This document shows positions 43,985 to 52,919 of a DNA stretch of 64,000 nt, piece by piece. Position numbers and translations under genes: made by a program. The notes beneath the pieces were generated by a model. It made no database searches. It saw nothing but the letters and a program-made list of their open reading frames with translations, and had not been told where the DNA came from. The DNA comes from UBA2336 sp965227265 (lineage in GTDB: Bacteria; Bacteroidota; Bacteroidia; Cytophagales; Cyclobacteriaceae): assembly GCA_965227265.1 (NCBI GenBank), contig OZ245738.1, positions 2,418,001-2,482,000 on the forward strand, in the 5' to 3' direction. The first letter of the stretch is position 1, and every line of letters starts with the position of its first letter.

Positions 43985-44150
43985 TTATACCTAGCACAAC
44001 CCAATAGTCCCGGACGGGGACCTTACTTGCAAACTCAGGACCGGGCGTTCAACAGTAGTTTAGTTGAAGTTTTTGAATCATTTGGTTTAGGTCTAGGTGA
44101 ATTACCCCGGTTCTGAAGTTTGCGTGGTACTGTTACTACAATCAACCCCC

Positions 44151-44480
44151 ATGGAACCCGAAAAAGTTAGCAAACTCATTTCGCTCATCGATACGCTCGT
44201 GAGCGACCTTCATAAAAACCGCGCGATGAAAGTACATGCGCGGATAAACCAGTTTTACTATATGCAGAAGGTGACCGAACTGCAGGTGCTGCATGATCAG
44301 CTTGAAATCGCACAAAAACATTTCCAGGCAAAGCAAGAGATATTCGAATCGACCTACCGGGAGATTTCAACCCGGTGGTGTGAAGACGCCCGATGGCTTA
44401 ATCACTATGCAATTGGGAAACTGCCGGAAGAAACACAATCCGGCAGTGGCCCTTTGATTTCAAAATCAGTTTTGTTTTAA
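44151..44480 (+). CDS. Small helical protein, paralogue of the 29804 gene
   Basis: I chose ATG 44151 (109 residues); a GTG at 44097 would add 18 unsupported residues. The protein is helical with the shared KVHARINQFYYMQKVTELQVL core also found at 29804. A tail EEIFESTYREISTRW-like segment follows. Its function is unknown; both paralogues lie in small-gene clusters of lineage-specific type. Confidence 0.6.
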   Translation: MEPEKVSKLISLIDTLVSDLHKNRAMKVHARINQFYYMQKVTELQVLHDQLEIAQKHFQAKQEIFESTYREISTRWCEDARWLNHYAIGKLPEETQSGSGPLISKSVLF

Positions 44481-44586
44481 CCATACGATAAACGGTTCCG
44501 AACGGTAAGAGCCCAACCAGACGGAACCAACTACAGCCTGAATAATACTCAGTGCTGGCTATTTTTTTTATCAAATAATCGGGTTC

Positions 44587-44973
44587 ATGGAACAGCTACA
44601 CATCTCTTCCAATCTTGAAATTAGTTTCGATACTGAAGCTAACATACTTTTCTGTAACTGGATAGGGCTTCAAACCGAGGAGGCTTTAAAGAAATCGGGC
44701 GGTATCATTCATAAACTGCTGAAAAAACACAAGTGCACGAAAATCCTCAATGATAACACCCTTGTTCAAGGGCTTTGGTATCACTCGGCAACATGGACAG
44801 CTAACGAGTGGTTTCCGTTGATGATCGATGCTGGGCTGACGCATTTTGCGTGGGTATGCTCGAAAGACATTTTCGCGCAACTGTCCGCGAAGCGGGCGTT
44901 GCCGGAAAGCGGAGTCGTAAGGATTTTCTATTTACGTGAAGCCGCGCTCGAGTGGCTGATGAGCATCAAATGA
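44587..44973 (+). CDS. STAS/SpoIIAA-like small protein
   Basis: The 128-residue protein has an alternating strand-helix pattern consistent with a STAS/SpoIIAA-like fold (EISFDTEANILFCNWIGLQTEEALKKS, TKILNDNTLVQG, FAWVCSKDIFAQLSA). I recall similar short Cytophagales proteins annotated as STAS/SEC14-like. It is seven bases upstream of the next gene and probably co-transcribed. The role is unknown. Confidence 0.55.
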   Translation: MEQLHISSNLEISFDTEANILFCNWIGLQTEEALKKSGGIIHKLLKKHKCTKILNDNTLVQGLWYHSATWTANEWFPLMIDAGLTHFAWVCSKDIFAQLSAKRALPESGVVRIFYLREAALEWLMSIK

Positions 44974-44979
44974 TCTGCT

Positions 44980-46158
44980 ATGAACGAACTGAAAAGACTC
45001 GAGACTATTATTGCCAAAGATGTTTCCTTTCTGAAGGAATCGAAGTGCAAACTTCCAAAAGAAGTGCTGGAAGATTTCAAGATTGCTCTGAGGGATGAAA
45101 CTGAGAAAGTCAAGAACCGGATCATCTGCGAAGTATGCAAGGCTCAAAAGAAAGCCATGATGAAGCAATACATTCAGCATCACCAGCAAAACCTGATCGA
45201 GTTGAGCAGTCACCTGTTAAAGTACACTCACCCCGAAAGAATCACGAAGCCTTCAGACAAGGCCGAGATACCCGCGCTGTGTCACTACTTGTATAAATCC
45301 ATTGAAGAACTGCTGACGTTCTTTGAAAGACACTTTACCGGGTATTTCAACTGTGATGCGTGGGTTCCGACAAGTTACCGGATCATTGCTGTGCATGAGG
45401 TTCGCGAAGATGTGGAGGCTCTCGAGCAAAGTTTCATCGGTTTGAATATCGATGTGAAACTGACAGAAGTTATCTTCCTTGCATTCCGGGAGTTCCTAGA
45501 CCAGGAACTCAGCAACGATATAACTTACCGGAAGGTCAAGTATCTCAAAGCTCTAGCAACGGAACTTCAGAAGATTGTACACGTTCAGGGCAAGGAAGGT
45601 GATATCACAGAACTCATCAAACAATTGCTCATCAGCCTGAATTATAATTCTGCCTGCTACCTGACGTACTGCACGAATGAAATTATGAAGGAGGTGAATG
45701 CTAAGCAGTCACAGGTTGAAAAGCTGGAAAGACTATCACTGAGTCTCAAAGAAATTAACCAAGTGAGGGACCGGCATGGATTCATATATGATGTACGGTA
45801 CAGGCCATTGAAAGAACAAATCGCAAACTGGATTGCAGAGGAGTTGAATTTCCAGGAAAAGACTTACCAGTTAACAATCTTCCCTGACAGTAATAACCCG
45901 GTTGAAGTGAAGCTGGACCTGGATTTATCGGTTGCGCATGTGGCTTGTTTGCTGCGAGGACTTATTGAATGCGGGGTGATCAAGAATAAAAACCTGATAG
46001 AAGTGATGAAGCTTTTTGCCGGCATTATCGCAACAAAACGAACTGATCGTATATCGGCTGAGAGCTTGCGGATGCGGTATTATAATATAGAGCATAGTGC
46101 GAAGATGGCAATCATTTCAAAGCTGAGAATGATTGCAGATCATTTGGCGAAAAGCTGA
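44980..46158 (+). CDS. Helical hypothetical protein, RteC-like C-terminus
   Basis: The 392-residue protein is helical. The last 80 residues (LDLSVAHVACLLRGLIECGVI ... RISAESLRMRYYNIEHSAKM) resemble the C-terminal part of RteC-type regulators and related Bacteroidota proteins. The N-terminus has cysteines (CEVCKAQKKAMM) and long helices but no catalytic motif. RteC proteins regulate conjugative-element excision; applying that here is speculative. Confidence 0.5.
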   Translation: MNELKRLETIIAKDVSFLKESKCKLPKEVLEDFKIALRDETEKVKNRIICEVCKAQKKAMMKQYIQHHQQNLIELSSHLLKYTHPERITKPSDKAEIPALCHYLYKSIEELLTFFERHFTGYFNCDAWVPTSYRIIAVHEVREDVEALEQSFIGLNIDVKLTEVIFLAFREFLDQELSNDITYRKVKYLKALATELQKIVHVQGKEGDITELIKQLLISLNYNSACYLTYCTNEIMKEVNAKQSQVEKLERLSLSLKEINQVRDRHGFIYDVRYRPLKEQIANWIAEELNFQEKTYQLTIFPDSNNPVEVKLDLDLSVAHVACLLRGLIECGVIKNKNLIEVMKLFAGIIATKRTDRISAESLRMRYYNIEHSAKMAIISKLRMIADHLAKS

Positions 46159-46223
46159 GAAGGCTTGACATGGCGGTCCGGCAAATTCCAAAGCAATTCC
46201 TCCAGCTCCAGCAAAAAAGTCCA

Positions 46224-46373
46224 TCACTCAACTTCTATTTCTTTGCTGCTGGAATCCTTAGACCTGTACTTGAAGGACCGCTTTGTGAACAGCCAGATCA
46301 CGATTCCGATGGCAAGAATGCCAAACACAATATGGCTGGCTTCAATTCCTTCAACAATCAATTTTATATTCAT
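46224..46373 (-). CDS. Small single-pass membrane protein (49 aa)
   Basis: An ATG at 46371-46373 opens a 49-residue frame ending at TGA 46224-46226. The product has one hydrophobic helix (ASHIVFGILAIGIVIWLF) followed by a charged tail (TKRSFKYRSKDSSSKE). The composition is credible for a small membrane protein. It is too short for firm support. The 46374-46712 stretch to the right has nothing else that I can support. Confidence 0.5.
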   Translation of the reverse strand: MNIKLIVEGIEASHIVFGILAIGIVIWLFTKRSFKYRSKDSSSKEIEVE

Positions 46374-46712
46374 AAATCAATTTAATTATTTGAGTTAATT
46401 CTTTTCGTTCCCGATCAGTGCGAAAGAACTTCAAAGGCACTGTGTATCCAAATTATAATTGAGTTGAAATTTATAAGTGGAATAAAATATATTGTTTCAT
46501 TATAATTTTTTCTCCTTTTGAATCTCCGCAATGATTTGTCTTGCAAAGGCCAGAAAATTGAATAAAGAAATAAGGCACTAACCGTGGGCAATTTGAGAAA
46601 ACAGGGATGTAAAGCTGGTCGGAGTTTACAGGTTACACTAAAAGTGGTACAAAAGACCGTTTACATTCTAACTTAGAAAATTTGCAGAGATTCGGGAATC
46701 GAAACGGGCAGG

Positions 46713-46928
46713 TTAGCGACCTGCCAGATACATGAGATTATACGTATTGAGCGTATTAACCAACTCACGAAGCATCCGGTAGCCGGATTGCGGGAGGGTG
46801 TGAAGCTCATATACAGGTGTATTGAGTATGTCTTCAAGACAGTGGAAATTATTTGTACTGGCCATTAACAGGAATTCGTGAGATACATCCAACTCTGCCA
46901 ATGGCCTTCTTAACACCTCGGGGATCAT
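46713..46928 (-). CDS. Free-standing RpoA C-terminal-domain-like protein
   Basis: The 71-residue protein resembles the RNA polymerase alpha-subunit C-terminal domain: PLAELDVSHEFLLMASTNNFHCLEDIL, a helix-turn region, then LPQSGYRMLRELVNTL in the place of the helix-hairpin-helix. A stand-alone alpha-CTD could bind DNA UP elements or sigma factors. It is divergent from the XRE gene at 47011. The similarity is by pattern, not by alignment. Confidence 0.6.
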   Translation of the reverse strand: MIPEVLRRPLAELDVSHEFLLMASTNNFHCLEDILNTPVYELHTLPQSGYRMLRELVNTLNTYNLMYLAGR

Positions 46929-47010
46929 AATACCAAGGTAATAAGGGTTACTTACATAAGCAACCCTGTGAAAAGCTTAAATGCCTTGCTTGCACTAAAC
47001 CCAAGCAGGC

Positions 47011-47232
47011 TTGATCAGCAAAGACAAATTCTACCGGGAAGTGGGCAAACGTATCCGGGAGGTACGTGAACGGAAAGGAATTTCGCTGAAAGAATTCGAG
47101 TCTTACGACAATTCTATTTCACGCAGTGCTCTGTCACGGATTGAAACCGGTTCACAAATCCCAATGCTTTATACACTGCATAAGATTGCCGAGATTCTGG
47201 AGGTGGATATTTCGGAGTTTTTAAAAAAATAA
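47011..47232 (+). CDS. XRE-family HTH regulator
   Basis: The 73-residue protein is one Cro/C1-type HTH: REVGKRIREVRERKGISLKEFE, then SRSALSRIETGSQIPMLYTLHKIAEIL. No in-frame ATG lies upstream; the frame begins at TTG 47011 with GTG 47041 as an alternative. It converges on the RES gene at 47268 and could repress the RES/sce7725/sce7726 genes, as XRE partners often do in RES-Xre toxin systems, though those usually use a different antitoxin architecture. Confidence 0.75.
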   Translation: MISKDKFYREVGKRIREVRERKGISLKEFESYDNSISRSALSRIETGSQIPMLYTLHKIAEILEVDISEFLKK

Positions 47233-47267
47233 TCCACTCAAGAAAGAGCTTCTGAATCCGTGCGGTT

Positions 47268-48314
47268 TTAGGAAATTTTTTGATGTGTGAAGTTTGCATT
47301 GATCTGAAAAATATCAACAGATCTCAACGAAAGCTTAGCATCATTGAAAACTGCAAGATTTACTCCCTCACTTTGAAGAGAACTCCCATACTCAATAGCA
47401 TCATACCCGAGGGACTTGACATATTCGCATAAATACTGCGATGGTAAGTAGTCGAGTTCTTTCTCAAAACTTCTCACAGGTTTCGATAATTCCTGCTCCA
47501 GACGAATCAAATATTTCTGGTGTGCAATGTAATGCTCGAGTGAGTCTGAAAAAACAAAAGGGCTCATTTGAGCCACTCCTCTTAAACTTATGACCTTTAG
47601 GGACTCTTGCACTCTAAAATCCGCCACTGCTAAATAATCCAAGTGCGAAGATCGGCTTTCGTAGATTGAAGTCTGAACGCTGGTTGCTACATACAGGTAT
47701 GGGATACCATTAGGGTTTGCTCGGCCGGAAGTACTTTTCTCAATCGGTGGCTTACCCATCTCAGCCAACGGAAAACCGTCTCTACCCGATATCCTTGCGC
47801 GATAGAAAATCTTACCAGGATCATAAATCTTCTCAAAAAAACCCAACAGTTCTCCCAATAATTTCAAATCAACAGTTTCATTCAAGAAAAATCTATTTTT
47901 ATACTTAATCTCACCAGCAAAATTCTCCCATCTTTTTTCATGAAGATCTGAAGCAACACCCGAATTATACAATGCAGCAATCTCCACGGGTAGAGTCAGT
48001 ATAGGGCTGCCAGCGGGATATGACCCAGATACAATCTCTTCAAATAATGCTTCGGGTTGATTTTCCAATCGAAAGATTCGCCATGTATCCTGAACCTTCT
48101 GGAACAATCTTTTTTCGACCGGCACATTAATTCCCAATTCACCGATTGTTTTAAATAGTTGGACTATCGGCTGAAAGAGTTCTTCCAATTCACGCGCATC
48201 AATAAGAGAAACGTCAATTGATTTACAAAGCAAGCAATTGCCTTTCTCCGTTGAGTTGCTCAGGATAAATCCGACAACTTCATCATCGCGAAAACAATTT
48301 GGACAGCATTTCAT
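47268..48314 (-). CDS. RES-domain protein with N-terminal zinc ribbon
   Basis: The N-terminus has a four-cysteine zinc-ribbon pattern (CCPNC ... CLLC). The C-terminal half (about 160-340) is a RES domain: IFYRARI with the conserved arginine, GRANPNGIPYLYVATSVQTSIYESR with the catalytic glutamate, and DYLPSQYLCEYVK. RES proteins phosphorolyse NAD+ in toxin systems. The longer length (348 aa, against about 160 for RES toxins) and zinc ribbon suggest an effector inside a multi-gene system. It starts right after the sce7725 stop. Confidence 0.8.
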   Translation of the reverse strand: MKCCPNCFRDDEVVGFILSNSTEKGNCLLCKSIDVSLIDARELEELFQPIVQLFKTIGELGINVPVEKRLFQKVQDTWRIFRLENQPEALFEEIVSGSYPAGSPILTLPVEIAALYNSGVASDLHEKRWENFAGEIKYKNRFFLNETVDLKLLGELLGFFEKIYDPGKIFYRARISGRDGFPLAEMGKPPIEKSTSGRANPNGIPYLYVATSVQTSIYESRSSHLDYLAVADFRVQESLKVISLRGVAQMSPFVFSDSLEHYIAHQKYLIRLEQELSKPVRSFEKELDYLPSQYLCEYVKSLGYDAIEYGSSLQSEGVNLAVFNDAKLSLRSVDIFQINANFTHQKIS

Positions 48315-49253
48315 TTATTCCGAAATAAGCCGGTAAACGAGTTCGATATGATTTTTAATTGAAAGTTTTTTCAAACTCCCCAGCCCCGGGTAATGGCCTT
48401 CCATATGCAATGCTCTAAACTCCTCCGCAGCTGTCGTTCGAATTTGCTTTTCATCAATGAACTCTATTAGTTTATCCAACGCTTCACCAAACTTTCCTGC
48501 AACGTCAGTCTGGTCACTATTAGAGTCAGATACAAAATGTTTAATCCATATCTGTCCGTTTTCGCGTTCATATGTTAAATGAATCGCAATTGCATAGGGA
48601 ATCCAGCCTGCCTCCGAATAATCTCTTCCGATTGTAAGAAAATCTCCGAAGCCTACATAGCCATCATCCTCATAGTACAGATGATCATCACTAAAAAATT
48701 CATCCGGAGTATTGGAGTAATCCGCGTTTTTTATTTGAGGTTTGAACTTGTCGTCCAATAGAACTTTGGATTGAGGCGTTACAATTCCCCGATATCTTCG
48801 AACTGGAAAATTTTCCCCATATAGATTATACCTGATGGTATGCGCCTGACACCACACTGTTAATGCCTCACTATCATTCACTCTCTCACTGTGTATTAAA
48901 GTAAGAGGTCGTTGAAATTCCATTTGACCTAAAAGCTCAGTTATGGCGGGCAGACTAGTAGACTGGTTAAGAATAACGCCAAATTGAAAATTCTCATAAT
49001 TCGCTAATGTAGAATTAAGCATGGCTACAAGAGAGGTACGCTCTTTTACTAACTCACCATATTCAGGGTTAATTACAATCGTAAAATTGTAGTTATGCTG
49101 AATAAGAACCTGTATTGATTTTTCAAAAACAGTGGTGGACTTTTTTACAAGTTCCAGTACCGGGGAAATTTCGCTTGTAGGGCCAATGACGGGAACGATC
49201 TCACGCAGTGCAAACAATTCGAATTGCTTGCAGCGCAAATAAGGAAAATACAT
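48315..49253 (-). CDS. sce7725 family protein
   Basis: The 312-residue protein matches the sce7725 family as I know it: an N-terminal MYFPYLRCKQFELFALRE, a mid-region LTLIHSERVND and a C-terminal NTPDEFFSDDHLYYEDDGYVGFGDFLTIG. The family is nearly always encoded beside sce7726, as here (three bases apart). The biochemical role is unknown. Confidence 0.8.
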   Translation of the reverse strand: MYFPYLRCKQFELFALREIVPVIGPTSEISPVLELVKKSTTVFEKSIQVLIQHNYNFTIVINPEYGELVKERTSLVAMLNSTLANYENFQFGVILNQSTSLPAITELLGQMEFQRPLTLIHSERVNDSEALTVWCQAHTIRYNLYGENFPVRRYRGIVTPQSKVLLDDKFKPQIKNADYSNTPDEFFSDDHLYYEDDGYVGFGDFLTIGRDYSEAGWIPYAIAIHLTYERENGQIWIKHFVSDSNSDQTDVAGKFGEALDKLIEFIDEKQIRTTAAEEFRALHMEGHYPGLGSLKKLSIKNHIELVYRLISE

Positions 49254-49256
49254 TGG

Positions 49257-50123
49257 CTATAAGTTTAGATTAAGAAAACTAAAAATATTATCGTATCCTG
49301 CTTTACTTGGATCAATGCAAAGACAAATATGTTTGATTTCTTTAGGCAGCCTCTCAGATTCTAAATTTTCATTGTCCGAAAGAACTCTTGTTCGAAGCTG
49401 TTGGAGTACGTAACCGTGAAGTAGCTTTGGCTCAATTTGTTGAGCAATTGAAATACACTCCCTAAATAGTCTAATGTTTGAAACCTCAGGGATTTTGCCG
49501 TTTATCTCCCTAATGATGTTTAGATACTCGTTCTTGCGGAGGCACCTCATCATGGTATCATTATGAAGTCCCCCATAATAATCTTCCGCCTCCTTAATGC
49601 AGGTCAAGTTAAACCTGTCTGACAAAGAAAGCAATCCTACGGCCGTACCCTGTATGAATTGTAAGTAATATTCGGAAAGCGTGTGATGCGTAACAAGATA
49701 GATACGCGCGAAAGCCTTTCTGTAATCATCCAATTGCTTTTGCAGTTTATCAGGAGTATCTAACTCAGTTTTAATCTCATAAACTGTAGAACTTCCATTG
49801 ATAATTAGCGAATCGGCAATTGAACCACCAACCTTAAACTCATTTAACATGGTCGCTGTTCGCAAACTATGTCTGCCCAGTAAGATATTATTAATGATCG
49901 TGTTCTTGTATAGGTACTCGTTTCGATAATTCTTAGCCAGATACCTATAAGCTATTTCCAAGGCATCCTTTACTTTTTTTCCAGGTTCGATTGAAAGTTG
50001 TGTATTGTATTTCTTGAGTTTGGAAAAAACGTATGGGTTCTCGCCAGTTTCCGCTATCGTTTTAAACACGGAATTTGAGAACATCATCGACAAGGAGCGA
50101 TTGAAATCGGTTGTCCGAATCAT
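49257..50123 (-). CDS. sce7726 family PD-(D/E)XK nuclease-like protein
   Basis: The 288-residue protein has a restriction-nuclease-like core: D104 in GGSIADSLIING and E116-x-K118 in TVYEIKTELDTPDKLQKQLDDY, the D-x11-ExK spacing of PD-(D/E)XK enzymes. This is the sce7726 pattern. It is the first gene of an operon with sce7725 and the RES-domain protein, behind an operator-like palindrome at 50193 (70 bp upstream of the start). Confidence 0.8.
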   Translation of the reverse strand: MIRTTDFNRSLSMMFSNSVFKTIAETGENPYVFSKLKKYNTQLSIEPGKKVKDALEIAYRYLAKNYRNEYLYKNTIINNILLGRHSLRTATMLNEFKVGGSIADSLIINGSSTVYEIKTELDTPDKLQKQLDDYRKAFARIYLVTHHTLSEYYLQFIQGTAVGLLSLSDRFNLTCIKEAEDYYGGLHNDTMMRCLRKNEYLNIIREINGKIPEVSNIRLFRECISIAQQIEPKLLHGYVLQQLRTRVLSDNENLESERLPKEIKHICLCIDPSKAGYDNIFSFLNLNL

Positions 50124-50192
50124 TCAAAAAATGGTTGTGCCATGGTTAGCCTAACAAAATTACTCAGTTTACAATTCAAAATCACTATAACA

Positions 50193-50207
50193 TAGGAGTT
50201 ACTCCTA
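50193..50207. promoter_or_regulatory. Palindromic operator candidate, copy 4
   Basis: Perfect TAGGAGTTACTCCTA (reverse complement of the other copies), 70 bp upstream of the sce7726 start. Read on this strand the right half TACTCCT fits the NarL heptamer consensus TACYYMT. Confidence 0.7.
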
Positions 50208-50321
50208 TCGGTTTTTCTCCCGAAACGCCAATCTACCTGAAATTTCTTCCCCCAGGAAAGGTATTCAACCCTTGAAGTCGATATTTCGGAATTATTCAGA
50301 AATAGCACACAAACTACACTC

Positions 50322-51155
50322 TCAGTCTGGTCGTGAAATTTGCTCTGTTTTGTAATCAGTTACATCGGCCATTTTAATTATTTGATTCCGATGTTGTGTA
50401 CGGTCATGCAAGAAAATATAATCGGCCGTTTTTCCTACGAACACTATTGTAGAGTCCGTTTCTACTAACTCGTTATTAACCATTATGCATGCGTAATGCT
50501 CTGGCTTGCCTCCCAGAACAGCGAGCGCGTCTTCTCTATTTTTATAGCGCAGGAGTGCTATTAAAATAACGGCTACAATCAAATTTGCCATAGCAGGGTA
50601 ATTCGTTTTAGGGTCCTCTCTCCTTTTTCGTTCAACACTTGCATATAATAACAAAACCCAAAACCCGCCTAACCATATCAGGTATGAAAATTCTATGAAT
50701 TGCATCCCGGTATTAGATAACGATGACAAAATATATCCAATGAACAGGATCCTAAAAATCATGGTCAACACAGAGAAGACGAAAAAAAATAAGCAAAACA
50801 CCACTGTGATGAAACGGCCAACCGTCTTTGCGGCTTTAAATTTTTTTATCTCAATCAGGAATAATCCAAATACAGCCTTTACGGAAATAAGGTGATAAAA
50901 CGGAGGTTTTGGTTTGGAAGCATTCGGGTATTTTCTTCTTGACAGCGCAAACTCCAACGAGACCAGAACGACTAATCCTACGAAGACAAACGTAAAAGGC
51001 AGGGTAAGCGGCAAAAATGAAAAAATCAGTTCTGTGCTGGTCAAGTAGGAACTAATATCTATATCGAAATGGCTGTAGAAAAATTCGTAATTCAAGTAGC
51101 CAATAAAAATAAGGCCAGCTGAGATAAGAGGAACATTATCAATAACTCTTTTCAT
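50322..51155 (-). CDS. Multi-pass membrane protein of unknown function
   Basis: The 277-residue protein has about five or six transmembrane helices (for example about 9-27, 46-70, 90-105, 118-140, 145-165 and 185-200) and a C-terminal soluble domain (about 215-277) rich in charged residues. I chose ATG 51155 over TTG 51170. No motif is recognised. It is upstream of, and co-oriented with, the sce7726 operon but lies beyond the palindrome. Confidence 0.6.
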   Translation of the reverse strand: MKRVIDNVPLISAGLIFIGYLNYEFFYSHFDIDISSYLTSTELIFSFLPLTLPFTFVFVGLVVLVSLEFALSRRKYPNASKPKPPFYHLISVKAVFGLFLIEIKKFKAAKTVGRFITVVFCLFFFVFSVLTMIFRILFIGYILSSLSNTGMQFIEFSYLIWLGGFWVLLLYASVERKRREDPKTNYPAMANLIVAVILIALLRYKNREDALAVLGGKPEHYACIMVNNELVETDSTIVFVGKTADYIFLHDRTQHRNQIIKMADVTDYKTEQISRPD

Positions 51156-51225
51156 TTTACGGGGGTGCAATCAAATTACGTCAATTATTAACAGAAGGAA
51201 TCAGTACGTGATGGTTTTCTAGCAT

Positions 51226-51831
51226 TTAGTTGCTTTGGCTGCCTATCACTACAGAGCATAATTCGAGTTCATCAACAGGTTTGATCAGATAATGAGCTAT
51301 TCCAAGTTTGCGAGCTCGTTCCCGATCCCTCGCATCAATTGATGAAGTGATTACAATGATTGCAATTTCGCCTTTACGAGGATGTTGCATTTGCTCGAAG
51401 GCCTCCAGAAAACCAAAGCCATCCATGACCGGCATGCTTAAGTCAAGAATGATTACATCCGGAACATTATTTTCAGATAGTGAACTTTTAAGCATTTGGA
51501 TGGCCTGATTTCCATTCAGCGCAATTTGAATTTCTTCCGATGCCCCTGTCAATTCAAGCATACGCTTGTGCAAAAAGTTAAACAAGCTATCATCATCGAC
51601 TAACAGGATTTTCTTCGGGCGCCATGATGCTTGATTTTCACCTGCTGGCAATTCAATAATTACTTCCTCGAACAGTTTATCAGGATTGATTGTGACTGAC
51701 TTTGTTCGGCCATAGTGCTGAGTAACATACTCAATCCATGCCTTTAGGGATTGAGGATTGCTGTCCATCATCCAGAACAAAACCTTCCTGTCGGTGGCAT
51801 CGAGCTTGAAGAACTCAGGGGTATACTCCAT
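51226..51831 (-). CDS. Response regulator with N-terminal extension
   Basis: The 201-residue protein has a 70-residue N-terminal domain of unknown type and a C-terminal receiver domain (about 74-195) with acidic D79-D80-D81, phospho-acceptor D130 (VIILDLSMP) and a VKP-type lysine near 185 (YLIKPVDE). There is no DNA-binding domain. Its ATG is 43 bp from an operator-like palindrome. A role as a regulated signalling input is likely; its cognate kinase is unknown. Confidence 0.88.
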   Translation of the reverse strand: MEYTPEFFKLDATDRKVLFWMMDSNPQSLKAWIEYVTQHYGRTKSVTINPDKLFEEVIIELPAGENQASWRPKKILLVDDDSLFNFLHKRMLELTGASEEIQIALNGNQAIQMLKSSLSENNVPDVIILDLSMPVMDGFGFLEAFEQMQHPRKGEIAIIVITSSIDARDRERARKLGIAHYLIKPVDELELCSVVIGSQSN

Positions 51832-51873
51832 GGGCGCAAGGAAAAAAGATTTTAGAAATTCCGTCTAGTTTTA

Positions 51874-51888
51874 TAGGAGTAACTCCTA
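51874..51888. promoter_or_regulatory. Palindromic operator candidate, copy 5
   Basis: Perfect TAGGAGTAACTCCTA, extended by A/T on both sides to 17 bp, 43 bp upstream of the response-regulator start. Confidence 0.7.
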
Positions 51889-51965
51889 TGTACTTCGTTG
51901 CTTTTCTTGCACACCGCTTATATTGCCCATAACTGCATACAGCAGTTTTATTGTTTTAGGTTACA

Positions 51966-51998
51966 AAAGGGGCTGCGGATGGGCAGCCTCTTTGTTTT
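51966..51998. terminator. Probable bidirectional terminator
   Basis: GGCTGC (51971-51976) pairs with GCAGCC (51983-51988) around GGATGG-type loop; both strands end in T-rich tracts (CTCTTTGTTTT on plus, CCTTTTGT on minus). On the minus strand it would stop the transcript of 52087-52905. Confidence 0.65.
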
Positions 51999-52086
51999 AA
52001 CTTTTCTTTGTGGAGTTTTGTGAAATCTCTTTTCATGTAACAGCGCTTCCCCTCCCACCGGCTTTAATAGATGCAGACCGTCATCT

Positions 52087-52905
52087 TTAGAAATACATGG
52101 GCTTCGTTAATACCAATGTCTCTCTGTCAACTTTTTGTAACAGCTCATCTTCCGCTTCAATTGTTGGATCGTACCAGTCGGCAATTTTCAATGTTCTAAG
52201 TTTTTCGGTTTCATCCTTTATACAAGCAGCATAATCACGCAATAGTCTGGCGTCTTGCAACCGCTTGGCTTTAGAAAGAAGTGCTTTCACTTTTAAAACT
52301 TCGTTTTCCTGTTTTTGAATTGCATCTTTTATTATTTGATCCTTTGCCTTTTGTTCATCCCAATACCTCTGTCGTTCTTGCGCCTGTTCAAATAATGTAT
52401 CTCCGCCCAATTCAAGCTCTGCCAAAATCCGAGGCAGCTGATCCTCCACCCTACTCTTTCCGTCAATCCATTCTTTCAGATATTTAATATCAGCGCGGAA
52501 GCTAAACACTCCAGTAGGTTGCATGTCGCGACTGCTGTACTTGTCTTTTGGTGGCAAAGCTTTCAGTTTTTCACGGAAGCTGATTTCAATTTTTTGTTCT
52601 CTTATTGTAACAAAGGTTTTGCGGGATTCATGTTCAACTATATGTCCACGTGCTTTCAGTGCTTTTATAAGTGTGTCCATAAAGAGAAGAGAGCGGTCAA
52701 GACTTTTCGGAGATACCTGGAGATTGAGTGAATCCCAACCGCGGTGCAAGCCATTGTTGAGGTATTTATTTTCCTTTATCTCCTCCTTAAAAGCTTTGAT
52801 GAGTGGGTCTGCATTTTTTAAGAAATCAGGGACTTTGAGGTTGAGACGGGTGTCGGATTTGATTTCAGATAAATGAAGGGCGAGGTCAGGGTTGATAGGT
52901 TTCAT
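52087..52905 (-). CDS. Hypothetical coiled-coil protein in palindrome regulon
   Basis: The protein (272 residues from ATG 52905) has a mixed N-terminal part and a long charged coiled coil (about 165-240, QERQRYWDEQKAKDQ). A longer frame to 52941 would be read through a palindrome copy (52920-52934), so the internal ATG is chosen. No family is recognised; it may have relatives near transposon or plasmid maintenance genes. A palindrome lies 15 bp upstream. Confidence 0.55.
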   Translation of the reverse strand: MKPINPDLALHLSEIKSDTRLNLKVPDFLKNADPLIKAFKEEIKENKYLNNGLHRGWDSLNLQVSPKSLDRSLLFMDTLIKALKARGHIVEHESRKTFVTIREQKIEISFREKLKALPPKDKYSSRDMQPTGVFSFRADIKYLKEWIDGKSRVEDQLPRILAELELGGDTLFEQAQERQRYWDEQKAKDQIIKDAIQKQENEVLKVKALLSKAKRLQDARLLRDYAACIKDETEKLRTLKIADWYDPTIEAEDELLQKVDRETLVLTKPMYF

Positions 52906-52919
52906 AGATTTCAACAGTA

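Noticed and set aside
46165..46398. Plus-strand open frames of 71 and 77 codons
   Set aside because: They are shadows of the better supported minus-strand small membrane protein at 46224-46373; serine-rich, low-complexity translation.
50120..50308. 62-codon minus-strand open frame upstream of sce7726
   Set aside because: It is read through the palindrome at 50193 and overlaps the sce7726 start region; composition is not protein-like and no start signal is visible.
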